A stretch of DNA of 64,000 bases from assembly GCA_021397845.1 (NCBI GenBank), contig CM038048.1, positions 28,518,727 to 28,582,726 of the forward strand. The letters run 5' to 3'. Each line of letters opens with the position of its first letter. Position 1 is the first letter of the stretch. Positions 22,986-34,918 of this stretch are shown piece after piece. The stretch comes from Areca catechu (lineage: Eukaryota; Streptophyta; Magnoliopsida; Arecales; Arecaceae). The translations under genes and the position numbers were made by a program. The notes below the pieces were generated by a model, which saw nothing but the letters and a program-made list of their open reading frames with translations, ran no database searches and was not told where the DNA came from.

Positions 22986-24075
22986 CCCCGGTCTCTCCTT
23001 GGCTTCGGCGCTGCACCAAGAACCTTTGCCCGAGCTCTAGCATGGCACGGTCCGAGAGACTCGGAGCCCGGCATGGCCCCTGTCCGATCCGGTTCAGCCC
23101 AGCGACCCGCGTGGCTCCGCCCGACCTCGATCATGGCGCGAAGGCCGGCCCCCAGCTCGACTCTGCACACCCCTAGCCTCTCCTCGGCTCCGGCGCTGCA
23201 CCAAGAACCTCCGCCCGAGCTCTAGCACGGCACGGTCCAGGAGCGTCCAAGCCCGGCGTGGCCCTCGTCCGATCCGGTTCAGCCCGACGGCCCCCTGGCA
23301 GCGACCCGCATGGCTCTGCCCGGCCTCGCTCACGGTGCGAAGGCCAGCCCCCAGCTCGACTCTGCACACCCCCGGCCTCTCCTTGGCTCCGGCGCTGCAC
23401 CAAGAACCTCCGCCCCAGCTCTAGCGCGGCACGGTCCGGGAGCCTCCGAGACCGGCGCGGCCCCCGTCGGTCCGATTCAGCCCAGCGACATGCATGGCTC
23501 CGCCCGACCTCACTCATGGCGCGAAGGCCGGCCCCCAGCTCTACTCCGCACGCCCCTGGCCTCTCCTCGGCTCCGGCGCTGCACCAAGAACCTCAGCCCG
23601 AGCTCCAGCGCGACACGATCCGGGAGCCTCCGAGCCCGGTGCGGCCCTCGTCCAATCCGGTTCAGCCCGACGGTCCCCTAGCAGCGACCCGCGTGGCTCC
23701 GCCCGACCTCGCCACGGCGTGAAGGCCAGCCCCAAGCTTGACTCCGCACACCCCTAGCCTCTCATCGGCTCCGGCGCTGAACCAAGAACCTCCGCTCGAG
23801 CTCCAGCGCGGCACGGTCCTGGAGCCTCCGAGCCCGGCGCGGCCCCCGTCCGGTCCGGTTCAGCCTAGCGACCCGCATGGCTCTGCCCGACCTCGCTCAC
23901 GACACGAAGGCCGGCCCCCAGCTCGACTCTGCACACCCCGGCCTCTCCTTGGCTCCGGCGCTGCACCAAGAACCTCCGTGCCTAGGGCGGCATGGTTCGG
24001 GAGCCTCTGTTCCCAGCATGGCACGGTCCGGGAACCTCCGAGCCCGGCGCGTCCCTCGTCCGGTCCGGTTCAGCC
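22985..24075 (+). repeat. C 5' LTR long tandem repeats, about 183-198-bp unit
   Basis: Six copies marked by CTGCACCAAGAACCT at about 23010, 23197, 23394, 23580, 23777 and 23960. Alternate spacing near 186 and 197 suggests a two-unit higher-order repeat. The 3' LTR has six copies at 30108-31057 with similar spacing. Open frames here are a by-product of GC-rich periodicity. Confidence 0.85.
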
Positions 24076-25492
24076 AGACGGCACCTTGGCAGGCCCTGCG
24101 TGCTTCCCTCTGGTGCCCAGCTCGCCAGTGAGAGGCCTCCGCCTCACCCTAGTTCGGCTCCGCCTGGTTTGGGGAGTAGATCGGCACGACCGCAGGCAAG
24201 GCAGCACTCTGTGTGTCTCCGGCTCGGCTCGACCGGCATCTTGGCAGCGTCCCGTGCGGCTCCGCCCGACCTCGCCCATGGCGTAGCTTGCCTCGGCCCT
24301 GCTCAGCTCGGATTTGCCAGGTCCGGCGCTCCCACATCCCAGGTCCGAGCATTCCTCCCACAGTAGCTCCGGCATGCGTAACGCCCAGCTCGGTATGCCC
24401 ACGTGCCCGCGTGCCCAGTTCGGCATGCCCCTGTGGCGCCAGGTTCTGCGTGCCCGCATGGCACCCAGTTCCATCCACACTTGCTCCGCGCCCCAGCATG
24501 CCCATGGTCCAGCTCCGCCCTCCCATGGTCTGGTCTTGACCAGGAGTAGCGTATGGGTCTGCAACGTGTGGGTTCTCATTCACGTGCATGGAGCCTTGCA
24601 CCTCGCCTTGATCAGCATGCATGGGCCTTCGTGCGGTCCGCAATCCTGCATGGCGATCTGAAGTAGCATCCCAGCAGCTCGACACTTCAGCATTTCATCC
24701 CAGCTCGGTTGCTGGGTGCATCGCATTGTTCGGCCTCATTCATGTGGACCCGATGCGCTTCCCGATGGGCCCATCCACATGGGCCCGGTGCTCTTTCCAT
24801 GGATCCCCCCTCCATGTGGGTCCTATGACACGCCTCCTGACACGCCACCTGACACGCCGCCTGCAAAGAAAGGTTTGCATTTAAGTTTCCTAGGCTACCG
24901 TTTACACTAACTAGTGAATAGTGCCACATCCGAGGCACTGTGTTCCTCCACCAACCTCCTGAACCATCAAGAAGGGGGAAGCTGACAAACCTACCTTAGC
25001 CTCCTAGGCCTGCAGAAGCTTCGCAGGCCTATACCAAGAAGAACGTGCCCCTCTGAACACCAAGAGCCACTCGTCTACATAAGAGCAGCGAGAAGAGGTA
25101 AGAGGGATAAGAGACAACACCCTCTCTTCATTCTTACATTCTCTATCACCCTCTGGTAGCAGAGAGTCCCCCAAGCTCTCCGTCTCAGAGGTCCCTTATT
25201 TCCTTCGATCATCCCACTGACTTGATTGTTGGAGTGCCTTTGCCGGAATCCCCAGCGCAAGTCTCCCCTATTTTGCAGGTATCATCCATCGGAGGGACAA
25301 TAAGGAGGAAGATTACTCCTCACCGGAGAGGCCTACAGGAGGGCCACTACAGTACCAAGCCTCTTTCATCCCAACTATGACTATGTTTCCCTCGATCATC
25401 TCTGACCAACTAGCCCGGTGACACTGGCATGGAGCCCACTCACCTAGGCCACGTAAGAGCTACCGGCCACGGTGATATAGGCGGCAACAGAT

Positions 25493-25511
25493 TGGCGCAC
25501 CAGGTAGGGGG
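25493..25511 (+). other. C primer binding site
   Basis: TGGCGCACCAGGTAGGGGG, three bases after the LTR. It fits the complement of a plant tRNA-Arg 3' end (from memory of that tRNA), a primer common in gypsy-type elements, so C was probably moved by a gypsy element. Confidence 0.65.
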
Positions 25512-25867
25512 GCAGATCCACGCTCCCCAATAAGGTGGGATGACGGTTTCTACCTTTGTCCTTAGTCCCCGGGGGGCAGACCGGGGGCACGGGGATGGGG
25601 GCATGAGAACTTCTCCCTCTCTCTCGAGGCTTCAAGGAGCAATCTCGACCAAAAACCTTAAGCTGTGAAGGTGCATCGCCATCCTTGACGGGGTAGCGGC
25701 AGCAAGCCAAGGATGGAGCCACCTCCCGGCGGTACCACCATCCAGGAGCCCCACCAAAAAAAAAAAAAAAAAGAGAGAGAGAAGAAAAGGAAAAGAGAAA
25801 AGAAGAGAGGGGGCAAGGGTCTAGCCATCGTGAAGAAGAAAGAAATCCAGGCAACAACAAGACCTCC
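25512..25867 (+). other. C internal leader with poly-A/GA tract
   Basis: GC-rich leader containing runs of G (25569-25600) and a poly-A then GA-rich tract (about 25756-25812). No gene seen. Confidence 0.7.
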
Positions 25868-26600
25868 TCCTATGTGACGGAGTTTGCTCCCATGCAACGG
25901 AGTTTCCTCCCATGCAACGGAGCTTACTCTCTCATGCAACAGGAGCCTCTTCCTCCCCCATGCAACAGAGTTTGCTCCCATGCAACGGAGTTTCCTCCCA
26001 TGCAATGCAGCTTACTCCCTCATGCAACGGGAGTCTCTTCCTCTCCCATGGAACATGCAATGGGACTTACACCCATGCAGCGGGACTTGCTTCCATCCAA
26101 CAGAGCTTTTCCCCATCCAACGAAGCCATGTTCCTCATGCAGCAGGAGTCTTCTTTCCCCCCATGCAACTTGTAATGGGAGTCTTCTCTCCTCCCATGCA
26201 ACATGTAACGGGACTTACACCCATGCAGTGGGACTTGCTTCCATCCAACGGAGCCATGTTCCTCATGCAGCAGGAGTCTTCTTTCCCCCCACGCAACTTG
26301 TAATGGAGTCTCCTCTCCTCCCGTGCAACATGCAACGGAATCATCTCCCCTCATGCAACACGAAGTTCCAACACCCCCATGCAACAGGGTTTCGCCTTTC
26401 CATGTACTAGGAGTCTTTTGTTCCCATCCAACGGAGCTCCAAATCTCCTTCATACAACAGGAGCCTCTTTCCTCCCAAGCGACGGGAGTCTTATACTCCC
26501 ATGCAACAAAGCTTCTCCCCAAGCCATGAAGCTCCCCATGCAATGGAGCCTTGCTCCCTCATGCAACCGAGTTGTATTCTTACGTGCAAAGGAGTCTCGC
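25868..26600 (+). repeat. C internal array of CATGCAACGGAG repeats
   Basis: About forty degenerate copies of CCATGCAACGGAG or CATCCAACGGAG with 10-25 bp T/C-rich spacers (such as TTTCCTCC or TCTTCTTTCCCC). Some blocks are duplicated as longer units, for example 26060-26165 and 26200-26300. Open frames on both strands come from the repeat and are not genes. Confidence 0.85.
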
Positions 26601-26899
26601 ACTCTCCCAAGATGGTGGTCGGCGAACCTAATTCCGGCCTGCACAAGGAAGAAATATATCTTTGTTTATTCATATAACTGGAGTTCAACAGGTAACTCCT
26701 TCTTCGCTACCTTTATAAAATAAAAAACTGTATTTCAGTTTTACAGGAAGGGCTCTTGTACCACTATCAAGGGCAAGCACTACGATTTGCAAGAGCTAGT
26801 CACAGCCCAGCGCAAGAATTCTTGATCAAAGCCCAGATCCCACGCTCTCCGGCACCAAAGACCGGACACCCTGGCACCTAAGACCGGACACCCCGGCAC

Positions 26900-28480
26900 C
26901 AAAGAGCTGAGCCCCGCATCTACCGCATGACTCTCAGTTCAGCTCTTGCCTTACTCATGGTCCAGAGATGTCCGCGGAGACTCCAAGAAGTCCTGCCATC
27001 TACTGAGAAAACTGACAGTTTGGCATTTGCTGTGCTCAAAGTCCGGAGATGTCCATGGGAAGCTCTAGAGCTCCAACTGTCCATGGGAAGGAGGAATGGG
27101 TCCACCCGACTCTAAGTCCGGCGAACTCAAATGAAGTCGAGCTGAAATCAAGCTCCTCAACTAGGTCAAGCAGGAGTCAAGCTCCCCATTGAGCCCCATA
27201 TCTACCGCATGACTCTCAGTTTAACTCTTGCCTTACTCACAGTCCGGAGATGTCCGCGGAGACTCCAAGAAGTCCCGCCGTCTACCGAGAAAACTGGTAG
27301 TTTGGCATTTGCTGTGCTCAAAGCCTGGAGATGTCCATGGGAAGCTCTAGAAGATCAACCGTTCATGGCTCGCCTCCTAGCAAGGCGAACCAGTGGCTCA
27401 AACATATCAAGAAAGAGGTAAGAATCCCTCCTTAATAATAAAAGCTCCTTTCTGGTGGAACTTTGTCCTTCACCAACATAGGGACTCATCCGTCCGATTC
27501 TAAGTTCGGCGAGATTAAGAGCTGAAATCAAGCTCATCAGTTCAGCCGAGCTAAACTCAAATGATGCCGAGATGAAGTGAAGCCAAGCTCCTCAACTAGG
27601 TCGAGCTGGAGTCAAGCTCCCCATTGAGCCCCGCATCTACCACATGACTCTCAGTTTAGCTTTTGCCTTACTCATAGTCTGGAGATGTCCGTGGAGACTC
27701 CAAGAAGTCCCGCCATCTACCGAGAAAACTGGTAGTTTGGCATTTGCTGTGCTCAAAGTCTGGAGATGTCCATGGGAAGCTCTAGAAGATCAACCGTTCA
27801 TGGCTTGCCTCCAAGCATGGCGAACCAGTGGCTCTGCCATATCAAGAAAGAGGTAAGAATCCCTCCTTAATAATAAAAGCTCCTTTCTGGTGGAACTTTG
27901 TCCTTCACCAACATAGGGACTCATCCATCCGATTCTAAGTCCGGCGAGATTAAGAGCTGAAATCAAGCTCATCAGTTCAGCTGAGCTGAACTCAAATGAT
28001 GTCAAGATGAAGTGAAGCCAAGCTTTTCAACTAGGTCGAGTTGGAGTCAAGCTCCCCATTGAGCCTCGCATCTACCACATGATTCTCAGTTCAGCTCTTG
28101 CCTTACTCACAGTCCGGAGATGTCCGCGGAGACTCCAAGAAGTCCCACCATCTACCAAGAAAACTGGTAGTTTGGCATTTGCTGTGCTCAAAGTCTGGAG
28201 ATGTCCATGGGAAGCTCTAGAAGATCAACCGTTCATGGCTCGCCTCCTAGCATGGCGAACTAGTGGCTCTGCCATATCAAGAAAGAGTTTGGAGATGTTA
28301 GCGAAGACTCCAAGAAGTCCCGCCATCTACCGAGAAAACTCACAGTTTGGCATTTGCTGTACTCAAAGCTCGGAGATGTCCATGCGAAGCTCCGGAGCTC
28401 CAACCGTTCATGACTCGCCTCCTTGCATGGTGAACCAGCAGCTCTACCATCTCATGAAGGAGGTAGGAATCCCTCCTCGA
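26900..28480 (+). repeat. C internal tandem repeat, unit about 432 bp
   Basis: Units begin at GCATCTACCRCATGACTCTCAG: about 26910 (short, 283 bp), 27195, 27627 and 28063, with partial units at about 28310 and 28665. Spacing is 432-436 bp. Each contains GTCCGGAGATGTCCGCGGAG, CGAGAAAACTG and GGAAGCTCTAGAAGATCAAC. No coding potential is conserved. Confidence 0.88.
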
Positions 28481-28899
28481 TAATTAAAGTTCCTCTTTGG
28501 TGCAACTTTGTTCTTCACTAATGCAGGAACTCACCCGTCCGACTCCAAGTTCGGCAAAGTTAAGAGCTGAAGTCAAGCTCCTCAGCTCAGCCAAGCTAAA
28601 ATCAAATAGAGCCGAGCTGGAGTCATGCCTCTTGATTCAGCCGAGCTGAAGCCAAGCTCTTCATTGAACCCCGCATCTACCTCCTGACCATAGTTCGGAG
28701 ATGTCCATAGGTAGATCTGAAGGTCCAACCATTTGTGGTTCGCCTCCTAGCATGCCAAACAGCTCTGCCACCTCACGAAGGATGTAAGAATCCCTCAAAA
28801 ATTAAAGTTCATCTTTGGTGCAACTTTGCTCTTCATCATTACAGGAGCTCATCTATCCGACTCCGAGTCTGACGAAGGAAGTCCGGATCCCAGCTCTGG

Positions 28900-29280
28900 C
28901 ATAATGGAACCCAGTTCCTGTACAAAATCTTGGACTTCGGTCTGGAAGGTGGTGCAGAACCCAATTCCCCCATGTGGTCCTGGACTTCGGCCTGGAAGGT
29001 GGCGCGGAACCCAGTTCCCCCACGTGATCCCGGACTTCAGTCTGGAAGATGCCTCGGAACCCAGTTCCAGCATGAGGGCTCGGACTTCAGTCTGCGTGTT
29101 CTCCCTTGAGTTCCTCTGCCAGGGTGGCTCCCCCGTGGTCGAGCGTTGCTCCCTCGAGGTCGAGCATCTGGCCTGAGTCGAACTCTTGCTCCCTTGAGCT
29201 TCTCCGCCAGGTCATCTCCCCCCGTGGTCAAGCATTGCTCCCCCGAAGTTGAGCATCTGACTGGAGTCGATTTCTCTCTC
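28900..29280 (+). repeat. C internal short repeats before the 3' LTR
   Basis: Two further arrays. Four units of about 61 bp contain CGGAACCCAGTTCC and GGACTTCAGTCTGGAAG (28905-29100). Two units of about 90 bp contain CTCCGCCAGG, CCCGTGGTC and GAGCATCTG (29108-29280). No gene. Confidence 0.75.
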
Positions 29281-29770
29281 CAGCTCCTTGGGCTTCCTCA
29301 TCCGGGATGGCTCCTATCTTCTTGCGACTTCAATACCTTCATCAAAGGTTCCGACAGATATTCTAAACTCGGCCACCTGAACTATATGCCCGGTCATATA
29401 TGTGAGCACCCAAGTTATACACCTCACCAACCTATGCCTCCATGGTACCACCTTCTACCTGGTCAAAGAAGAGCTGGCATCGTCATGAAACACTAACTCA
29501 AGGTAAAAACACCTACAGGCAAGTGAGTTTCGAGGACAACACCTTTTAAGTTGTGTTGTAGGACATTCCCTGTTCGTTAAAACGATAGCCAGACTTGATG
29601 CCATCACCTAGGCCTTCAAAGACCAACAGCTAACTTCTGGTAAGTTCAGTTTCATTTAGCGACTAACATCTTGCAGTCGGTACAGAGCCCACTAAGGTGT
29701 AGAGCCGAATGGGTGATAATAATCCCCTTATCCAAAATGAAGATGTTTTGGACTCAAGGAGTGGGGCATC
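29281..29770 (+). other. C internal tail and polypurine tract
   Basis: No gene. The purine-rich AAGGAGTGGGGC at about 29757-29768 lies just before the 3' LTR start and is the likely plus-strand primer. Confidence 0.65.
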
Positions 29771-32562
29771 TGTTACAGTAGTAAACAAGACCCATTCGGC
29801 CCTAACACGTGTCCTCCTTGGAGGCTGGTGCGGCCACGTCCTTCTCCAACTCGGTCAGGAACCTATCCACCTCGGCCCCACTTCGGCCATGTGGCGATTC
29901 AGCCCAGCTCGGCTCGGCCCCACTTCGGCCATGTGGCGGTTCAGTCTAGCTCGGCTCGGCCCCACTTCAGCCACGTGGTGGTTCAGCCCAGCTCGACTCG
30001 GCCCCACTTCGGCCATGTGGCGGTTCAGCCCAGCTCGGCTCGGCCCCACTTCGGCCACGTGGCGGTTCAGCCCAGCTCGCCCCGGCTTCTCCTTGGCTCC
30101 GGCACTGCACCAAGAACCTCCGCCCAAGATCCAGCGCGGCATGATCCGGGAGCCTCCGAGCCCGGCGCGGCCCCTGTCCGGTCCGGTTCAGCCCAGCGAC
30201 CCGTGTGGCTCCGCCCGACCTCGCTCACGGCTCGAAGGCCGGCCCCCAGCTTGACTCCGCACGCCCCTGGCCTCTCCTCGGCTCCGGCGCTGCACCAAGA
30301 GCCTCCACCCAAGCTCCAGCATAGCACGATCCGGGAGCCTCCGAGCCCGGCGCAGCCCTCGTCGGGTCCGGTTCAGCCCGACGGCCCCCCGGCAGTGACC
30401 CGCGTGGCTCCGCCCGGCCTCACTCATGGTGCGAAGGCCGGCCCCCAGCTCGACTCCGCACGCCCCCGGCCTCTCCTTGGCTCTGGTGCTGCACCAAGAA
30501 CCTCCACCCAAGCTCCAACGCGGCACGGTCCAGGAGCCTTCGAGCCCGGCGTGGCCCCCGTCCGGTCCGGTTCAGCCCAACGACCTTCATGGCTCCACCC
30601 GACCTCACTCACGGTGCGAAGGCCGGCCCCAGGCTCGACTCCGCATGCCCCTGGCCTCTCCTCAGCTCCGGCGCTGCACCAAGAACCTCCTCCCGAGCTC
30701 CAGCGCGGCACGGTCCGGGAGCCTCCGAGCCCGGCATGGCCATCGTCCGGTCCGGTTCAGCCCGACGGTGCCCTAGCAGCAACCCGCATGGATCCGCCCG
30801 ACCTCGCTCACGGTGCGAAGGCCAGCCCCCAGCTCAACTCCGCACGCCCCGGGCCTCTCCTCGACTCCGGTGCTGCACCAAGAACCTCCGCCCGAGCTCC
30901 AGCACGGCACGGTCCAGGAGCCTCCGAGCCTAGTGCGGCCCCCGTCCGGTCCGATTCAGCCCAGCGACCCGCGTGGCTCCACCCGACCTCGCTCACGGCA
31001 TGAAGGCCGGCCCCCAGATCGACTCCATATGCCCCGGCCTCTCCTTGGCTCTGGCGCTGCACCAAGAACCTCCGTGCCCAACACGGCACGGTCCGGGAGC
31101 CTCCGTGCCCAGCGCGGCATGGTCCGGGAACCTCCGAGCCCGACGCGGCCCTCGTCCGGTCCGGTTCAGCCCGACGGCACCTCGGCAGGCCCCGTGTGCT
31201 TCCCTCCGGTGCCCAGCTCGCCTGTGAGAGGCCTCCGCCTCACCCCAGTTCGGCTCTGCCCGGTTTGGGGAGTAGTTCGGCATGACCACAGGCAAGGAAG
31301 CGCTCTGCGTGTCTCCAGCTCGGCCCGATCGGCATCTTGGCACCATCCCGCACGGCTCCGCCCGACCTCGCCCATGGAGTAGCTCGCTTCAGCCCTGCTC
31401 AGCCCGGCTTTGCCAAGTCTGGCGCTCCCACATCCCAGGTCCGAGCATTCCTCCCACAGCAGCTCCAGCATGCGTAACGCCCAGCTCGGTACGCCCACGT
31501 GCCCACGTGCCCAGTTCGGCATGCCCCTGTGGCGCCAGGTTCGGCGCACCCGCATGGCGCCCAGTTCCATCCACACTTGCTCCGCGCCCCAGCACGCCCG
31601 TGGTGCAGCTCCGCCCTCCCATGGTCTGGTCTTAACCAGGAGCAGTGTATGGGTCCGCAACGTGTGGGTTCGTATCCACGTGCATGGAGCCTTGCACCTC
31701 GCCTCGATCAGCATGCACGGACCTTCGCACGGTCCGTAATCCCGCATGACGATCTAAAGTAGCGTCCCAGCCAGCTCGACACTTTGGCATATCATCCCAG
31801 CTCGATCGCTGGGTGAATCGCGTAGTTTGGCCTCATTCATGTGGACCCGGTGCGCTTCCCGAGGGGCCCATCCATATAGGCCCGGTGCTCTTTCCATGGA
31901 TCCTTCCTCCACGTGGGTCCTATGACATGCCGCCTGCAAAGAAAGGTTTGCATTTAAGTTTCCTAGGCTACCGTTTACACTAACTAGTGAATAGTGCCAC
32001 ATCCGAGGTGCTGTGCTCCTCCACCAACCTCCTGAACCATCAAGAAGGGGGAAGTTGACCAACATACCTAAGCCTCCCAGGCCTGCAGAAGCTTCGTAGG
32101 TCTTTACCAAGAAGAACGTGCCCCTCTGAACACCAAGAGCCGCTCGTCTACATAAGAGCAGCGGGAAGAGATAAGAGGGGTAAGAGACAACACCCTCTCT
32201 TCATTCTTACATTGTCTATCACCCTCTGGTAGCAGAGAGTCCCCCAAGCTCTCCGTCTCAGAGGTCCCTTTTTTCCTTCGATTGTCCCACTGACTTGATC
32301 ATCGGAGTGCCTTTGCCGGAATCCCCGGTGCAGGTCTCCCATGTTTTGCAGGTATCGTCCAACGGAGGGATAATAAGGAGAAAGATTACTCCTCACCAGA
32401 GAGGCCCACAGGAGGGCCACTATAGTACCAAGCCCCTTTCATCCCAACTACGACTATGTTACCCTCGATCGTCTCTGACCAACGAGCCCGGTGACACTGG
32501 CACGGAGCCCACTCACCTAGGCCACGTAAGAGCTACCGACCACGGCGATCTAGGCGGCAACA
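29771..32562 (+). repeat. C 3' LTR (2792 bp)
   Basis: TGTTACAGTAG...GGCGGCAACA, repeating both tandem families of the 5' LTR. Followed at once by cctac. Confidence 0.93.
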
Positions 32563-32567
32563 CCTAC

Positions 32568-32968
32568 CATTTTTTATTTTAATAGGACACCAATTTTACA
32601 TTCTATATCTCTACCTAGTTTTTCTTTATACAGTGATAATCTTACACTCCTGGATTTCATATTTTTTCAACTGGTCCTATGTTTGATATCACTCCATCTA
32701 TTACTAATATTGATCTGACTGATCCTAACCGTATCCCATTTCCTGACCTTGCTCCTGATATTGCTTCTTTTTTAGCACGAGCTAAAGGGAGAGCACGAGC
32801 TAGTTTCAAAAGTCAAGGATGTGGTGATGCTCCTAGAGCCATCCGCACTAGGCTTGTTGATCTCTGGCCAATGTGGCCACAACCCCGTCCCCTCTAGGAT
32901 TACGGGACCTATCATTTTAGAGACTGAGCCTTCCTCTGATGAGGACAGCACCCTTTAGGTTTGGTCAG
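32568..32968 (+). pseudogene. A env-like ORF, third part, and start of A tail
   Basis: Aligns with the C-terminal part of the B env-like ORF. RAIRTRLVDLWPMWPQPRP matches NPVRTRLRDLRPRFPKFRP in position and pattern, and the following acidic end matches (TEPSSDEDS against CSSSEEEPSDDD). An in-frame stop splits it at about 32895. This is the best evidence that A continues after C. It stops at the solo LTR D. Confidence 0.75.
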
Positions 32969-34918
32969 TGTATTAGTGAAAGTGAATCAATACAAGTAGA
33001 CTGTATTTTAAAATTATTTTAAAATAAAGAACAGCGAAAAACTTGGTAGATTGATCAAGTCGATCTACCAAACTGCTTGCAACAGAATCCAACATAATAA
33101 AAGTGTATGCAAAGGATACCATAAGCAATAAAAGAGAAAAGCATGTAACAATTTCATGCTTTATATCTGATCACATGAGACCAAGGACAATGTATGTTAC
33201 CTTTAAACTGTTGGATAGAGGTGATGAAGAGTTACCGAGCCAAACAAATGTCTACCCTCTATGGGTAGTTCACACCAGGGCTCGATCCCAATCAACTCCC
33301 TTAGAGTGCTAGATCTTCAGAATCCTGGAAGATAATCTTCTCCTTCCTTGGACCTGCAAGACTTTCTTAAAGCCATCGGGAAAAACTTGTTGGAGGACAA
33401 TGAGGAGAAGTGGAAGTGGAACCCTTCCCAACCAACTCTCTCTTCGTAAACCCTAGCTTAATTGCTAGGTAGGTCACACCCAAAACCCTAATCCTCTCAA
33501 ACCCCACTCTAAGGAATCCCTTTCTTTCTCTTTTAGAAAAGTCCAGCTTATCATCCTTTTTCTAGCCCTATAATAACACTTATTTATAGTGGCAGCGAAG
33601 AAGGAGAGAGATGTGGAAGGTGGAGTGATTAGGGGAGAGGGTGAAGGATTAAACTAAATTAGCTCTAGGTTTAAATGGAAGAAAATCTGAATTTCTAAAT
33701 AATGCATTCCACAAAAACCTTGGAGCTAATTTTAGCCAAGATTTGAAATTTGAATTTGAAATTCAAATTTAAATCTTTTTAAAGGAAAGAGAGCATAAAA
33801 ATAAAATCCAATTTGATCCTAAGCCAAATCACATTTGGCTTGACCAATCAAGTTGCAATCATATTACAAATAAGTCCTTCAAAATTCATTAATTGAACTT
33901 GTAAAAAAAAATTTTTCATCACAGCCAAGTGTTGGTACATAGAAGTGTTGACACTCCAAAGGTCGACACTTGGATCATGGTCAATCATATTGACCCTCAG
34001 TGATGCTAAATGATTCTCAATCATCGATCAACCTTTAGTACTAAGCCTGTAGTACTGGAAATCTTCCAGTTCTAGTCAAAGTCATCATCTAGCAATGATA
34101 CCCGATGTCCAGATAGGTCAAAGATTGCAGAGCAACTCTCTAAAACCCCTGGCATTTGGTTACTGCATAATTAATTTCTTTGATCTCATAATGCTCAAGA
34201 TGACCTAGAGTTTGACTGCCAACCCTAATTCAGTATATCCAGATCGTATCTCAACCTTATAAGTTCTGTGACTCCTCACAAGAACTACCCTAGCCAAGGT
34301 TATGCTAAATTGAGATATAATGAGTCATTCACTCCAAATCATTTAGAGGGGTCAATCCCATCTTGATCCACCATCGTTCCATAAGTACTTGACTGTACCC
34401 AGAAATCTTTCATTACTGGATTAGAAATTTAGGTAGTCTGGTACCAAAGTATAGTGAGTTGCTTGCAAGCTACCATGGTAACCTCAGGTCTGAGGGACAT
34501 ATATACCTATATCTCTTTGCAAGCAACCCTTTGGCAGAAGGAAGCTCTGTAGTTGGTCACGTTCAATGACATGTCATACATTTCACCTATATATCACATC
34601 AGTATTTTGACACTCCTTGATTAAGAGGACAACCAATCAATGTGATATACAATAACCTACACTTGATACATCATCGTCCTATAACAATGTATCCTTTAGT
34701 TGTGAACCAGTTTAAGAACTACTCGATATATCCTATCTATATCAAATATAATATAGCTCTAAGGACTCCTTCACATAAGAGTTCTTTTCAAGAAAATGCA
34801 TATGTGATGAACAACCAAAAGAATAACTTTTATTCAATTTAAAAAAATCATATATAATTATAAAATAGCATAACCATCTACAACCTAGATGATTGGCTTC
34901 TAGATACCATTCCCAACA
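32969..34918 (-). mobile_element. D: solo LTR, Ty1/copia type, inserted in A tail
   Basis: Minus strand begins TGTTGGGAATGGTATCTAG and ends CACTAATACA. No internal domain or second LTR is present, so it is a solo LTR left by recombination. Flanks are gtcag (32964-32968) and attag (34919-34923), differing by two transitions, which could be a decayed duplication. A TATA box lies at 33581-33588 and a tandem GTTGACACT / GTCGACACTTG pair at 33950-33975. A's tail resumes after it. Confidence 0.68.
33581..33588 (-). promoter_or_regulatory. D LTR TATA box
   Basis: Minus strand CACTATAAATAAG, a good TATA box about two thirds along the LTR. Confidence 0.5.

Larger units (their letters stand above)
22678..25489 (+). 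repeat. C 5' LTR (2812 bp)
   Basis: Starts AGTTACAGTAGTAAAC where the 3' LTR has TGTTACAGTAG, so the terminal T has mutated. It ends GGCGGCAACA. Strongly GC-rich over 22720-24800 with two tandem repeat families, then ordinary composition. It pairs with 29771-32562. Confidence 0.92.
22678..32562 (+). mobile_element. C: large non-autonomous LTR element with GC-rich repeat-built LTRs
   Basis: Two 2.8-kb LTRs flank a 4.28-kb internal region. Target duplication cctac is perfect (22673-22677 and 32563-32567). A primer site follows the 5' LTR and a purine tract precedes the 3' LTR. No gag, protease, polymerase or integrase motif is readable in any frame between 25490 and 29770; the region consists of four sets of tandem repeats. 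It therefore fits the LARD class, non-autonomous elements mobilised by another element's proteins. It sits in the env-like ORF of A. Confidence 0.88.

Noticed and set aside
25874..26543. Overlapping open frames up to 178 residues on both strands
   Set aside because: By-product of the CATGCAACGGAG array, which lacks stops in most frames; no conserved reading frame across blocks.
25868..26600. CRISPR-like array (short repeat plus spacer)
   Set aside because: The repeat word is only 12-13 bases and degenerate, spacers are low-complexity and similar to each other, and the context is a plant retrotransposon.
27209..28483. Repeated short frames of the type MTLSLALALLTVRRCP
   Set aside because: They are the same segment of the 432-bp tandem unit; each copy ends at different stops and no start context or domain is conserved.
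29828..31003. 391-residue open frame in the C 3' LTR
   Set aside because: It lies in the GC-rich 44- and 190-bp tandem repeats, where stops are rare in all frames. Both strands are open, the equivalent 5' LTR region is broken into several frames, and the residues are a repeating Arg/Pro/Ser/Ala pattern with no domain.
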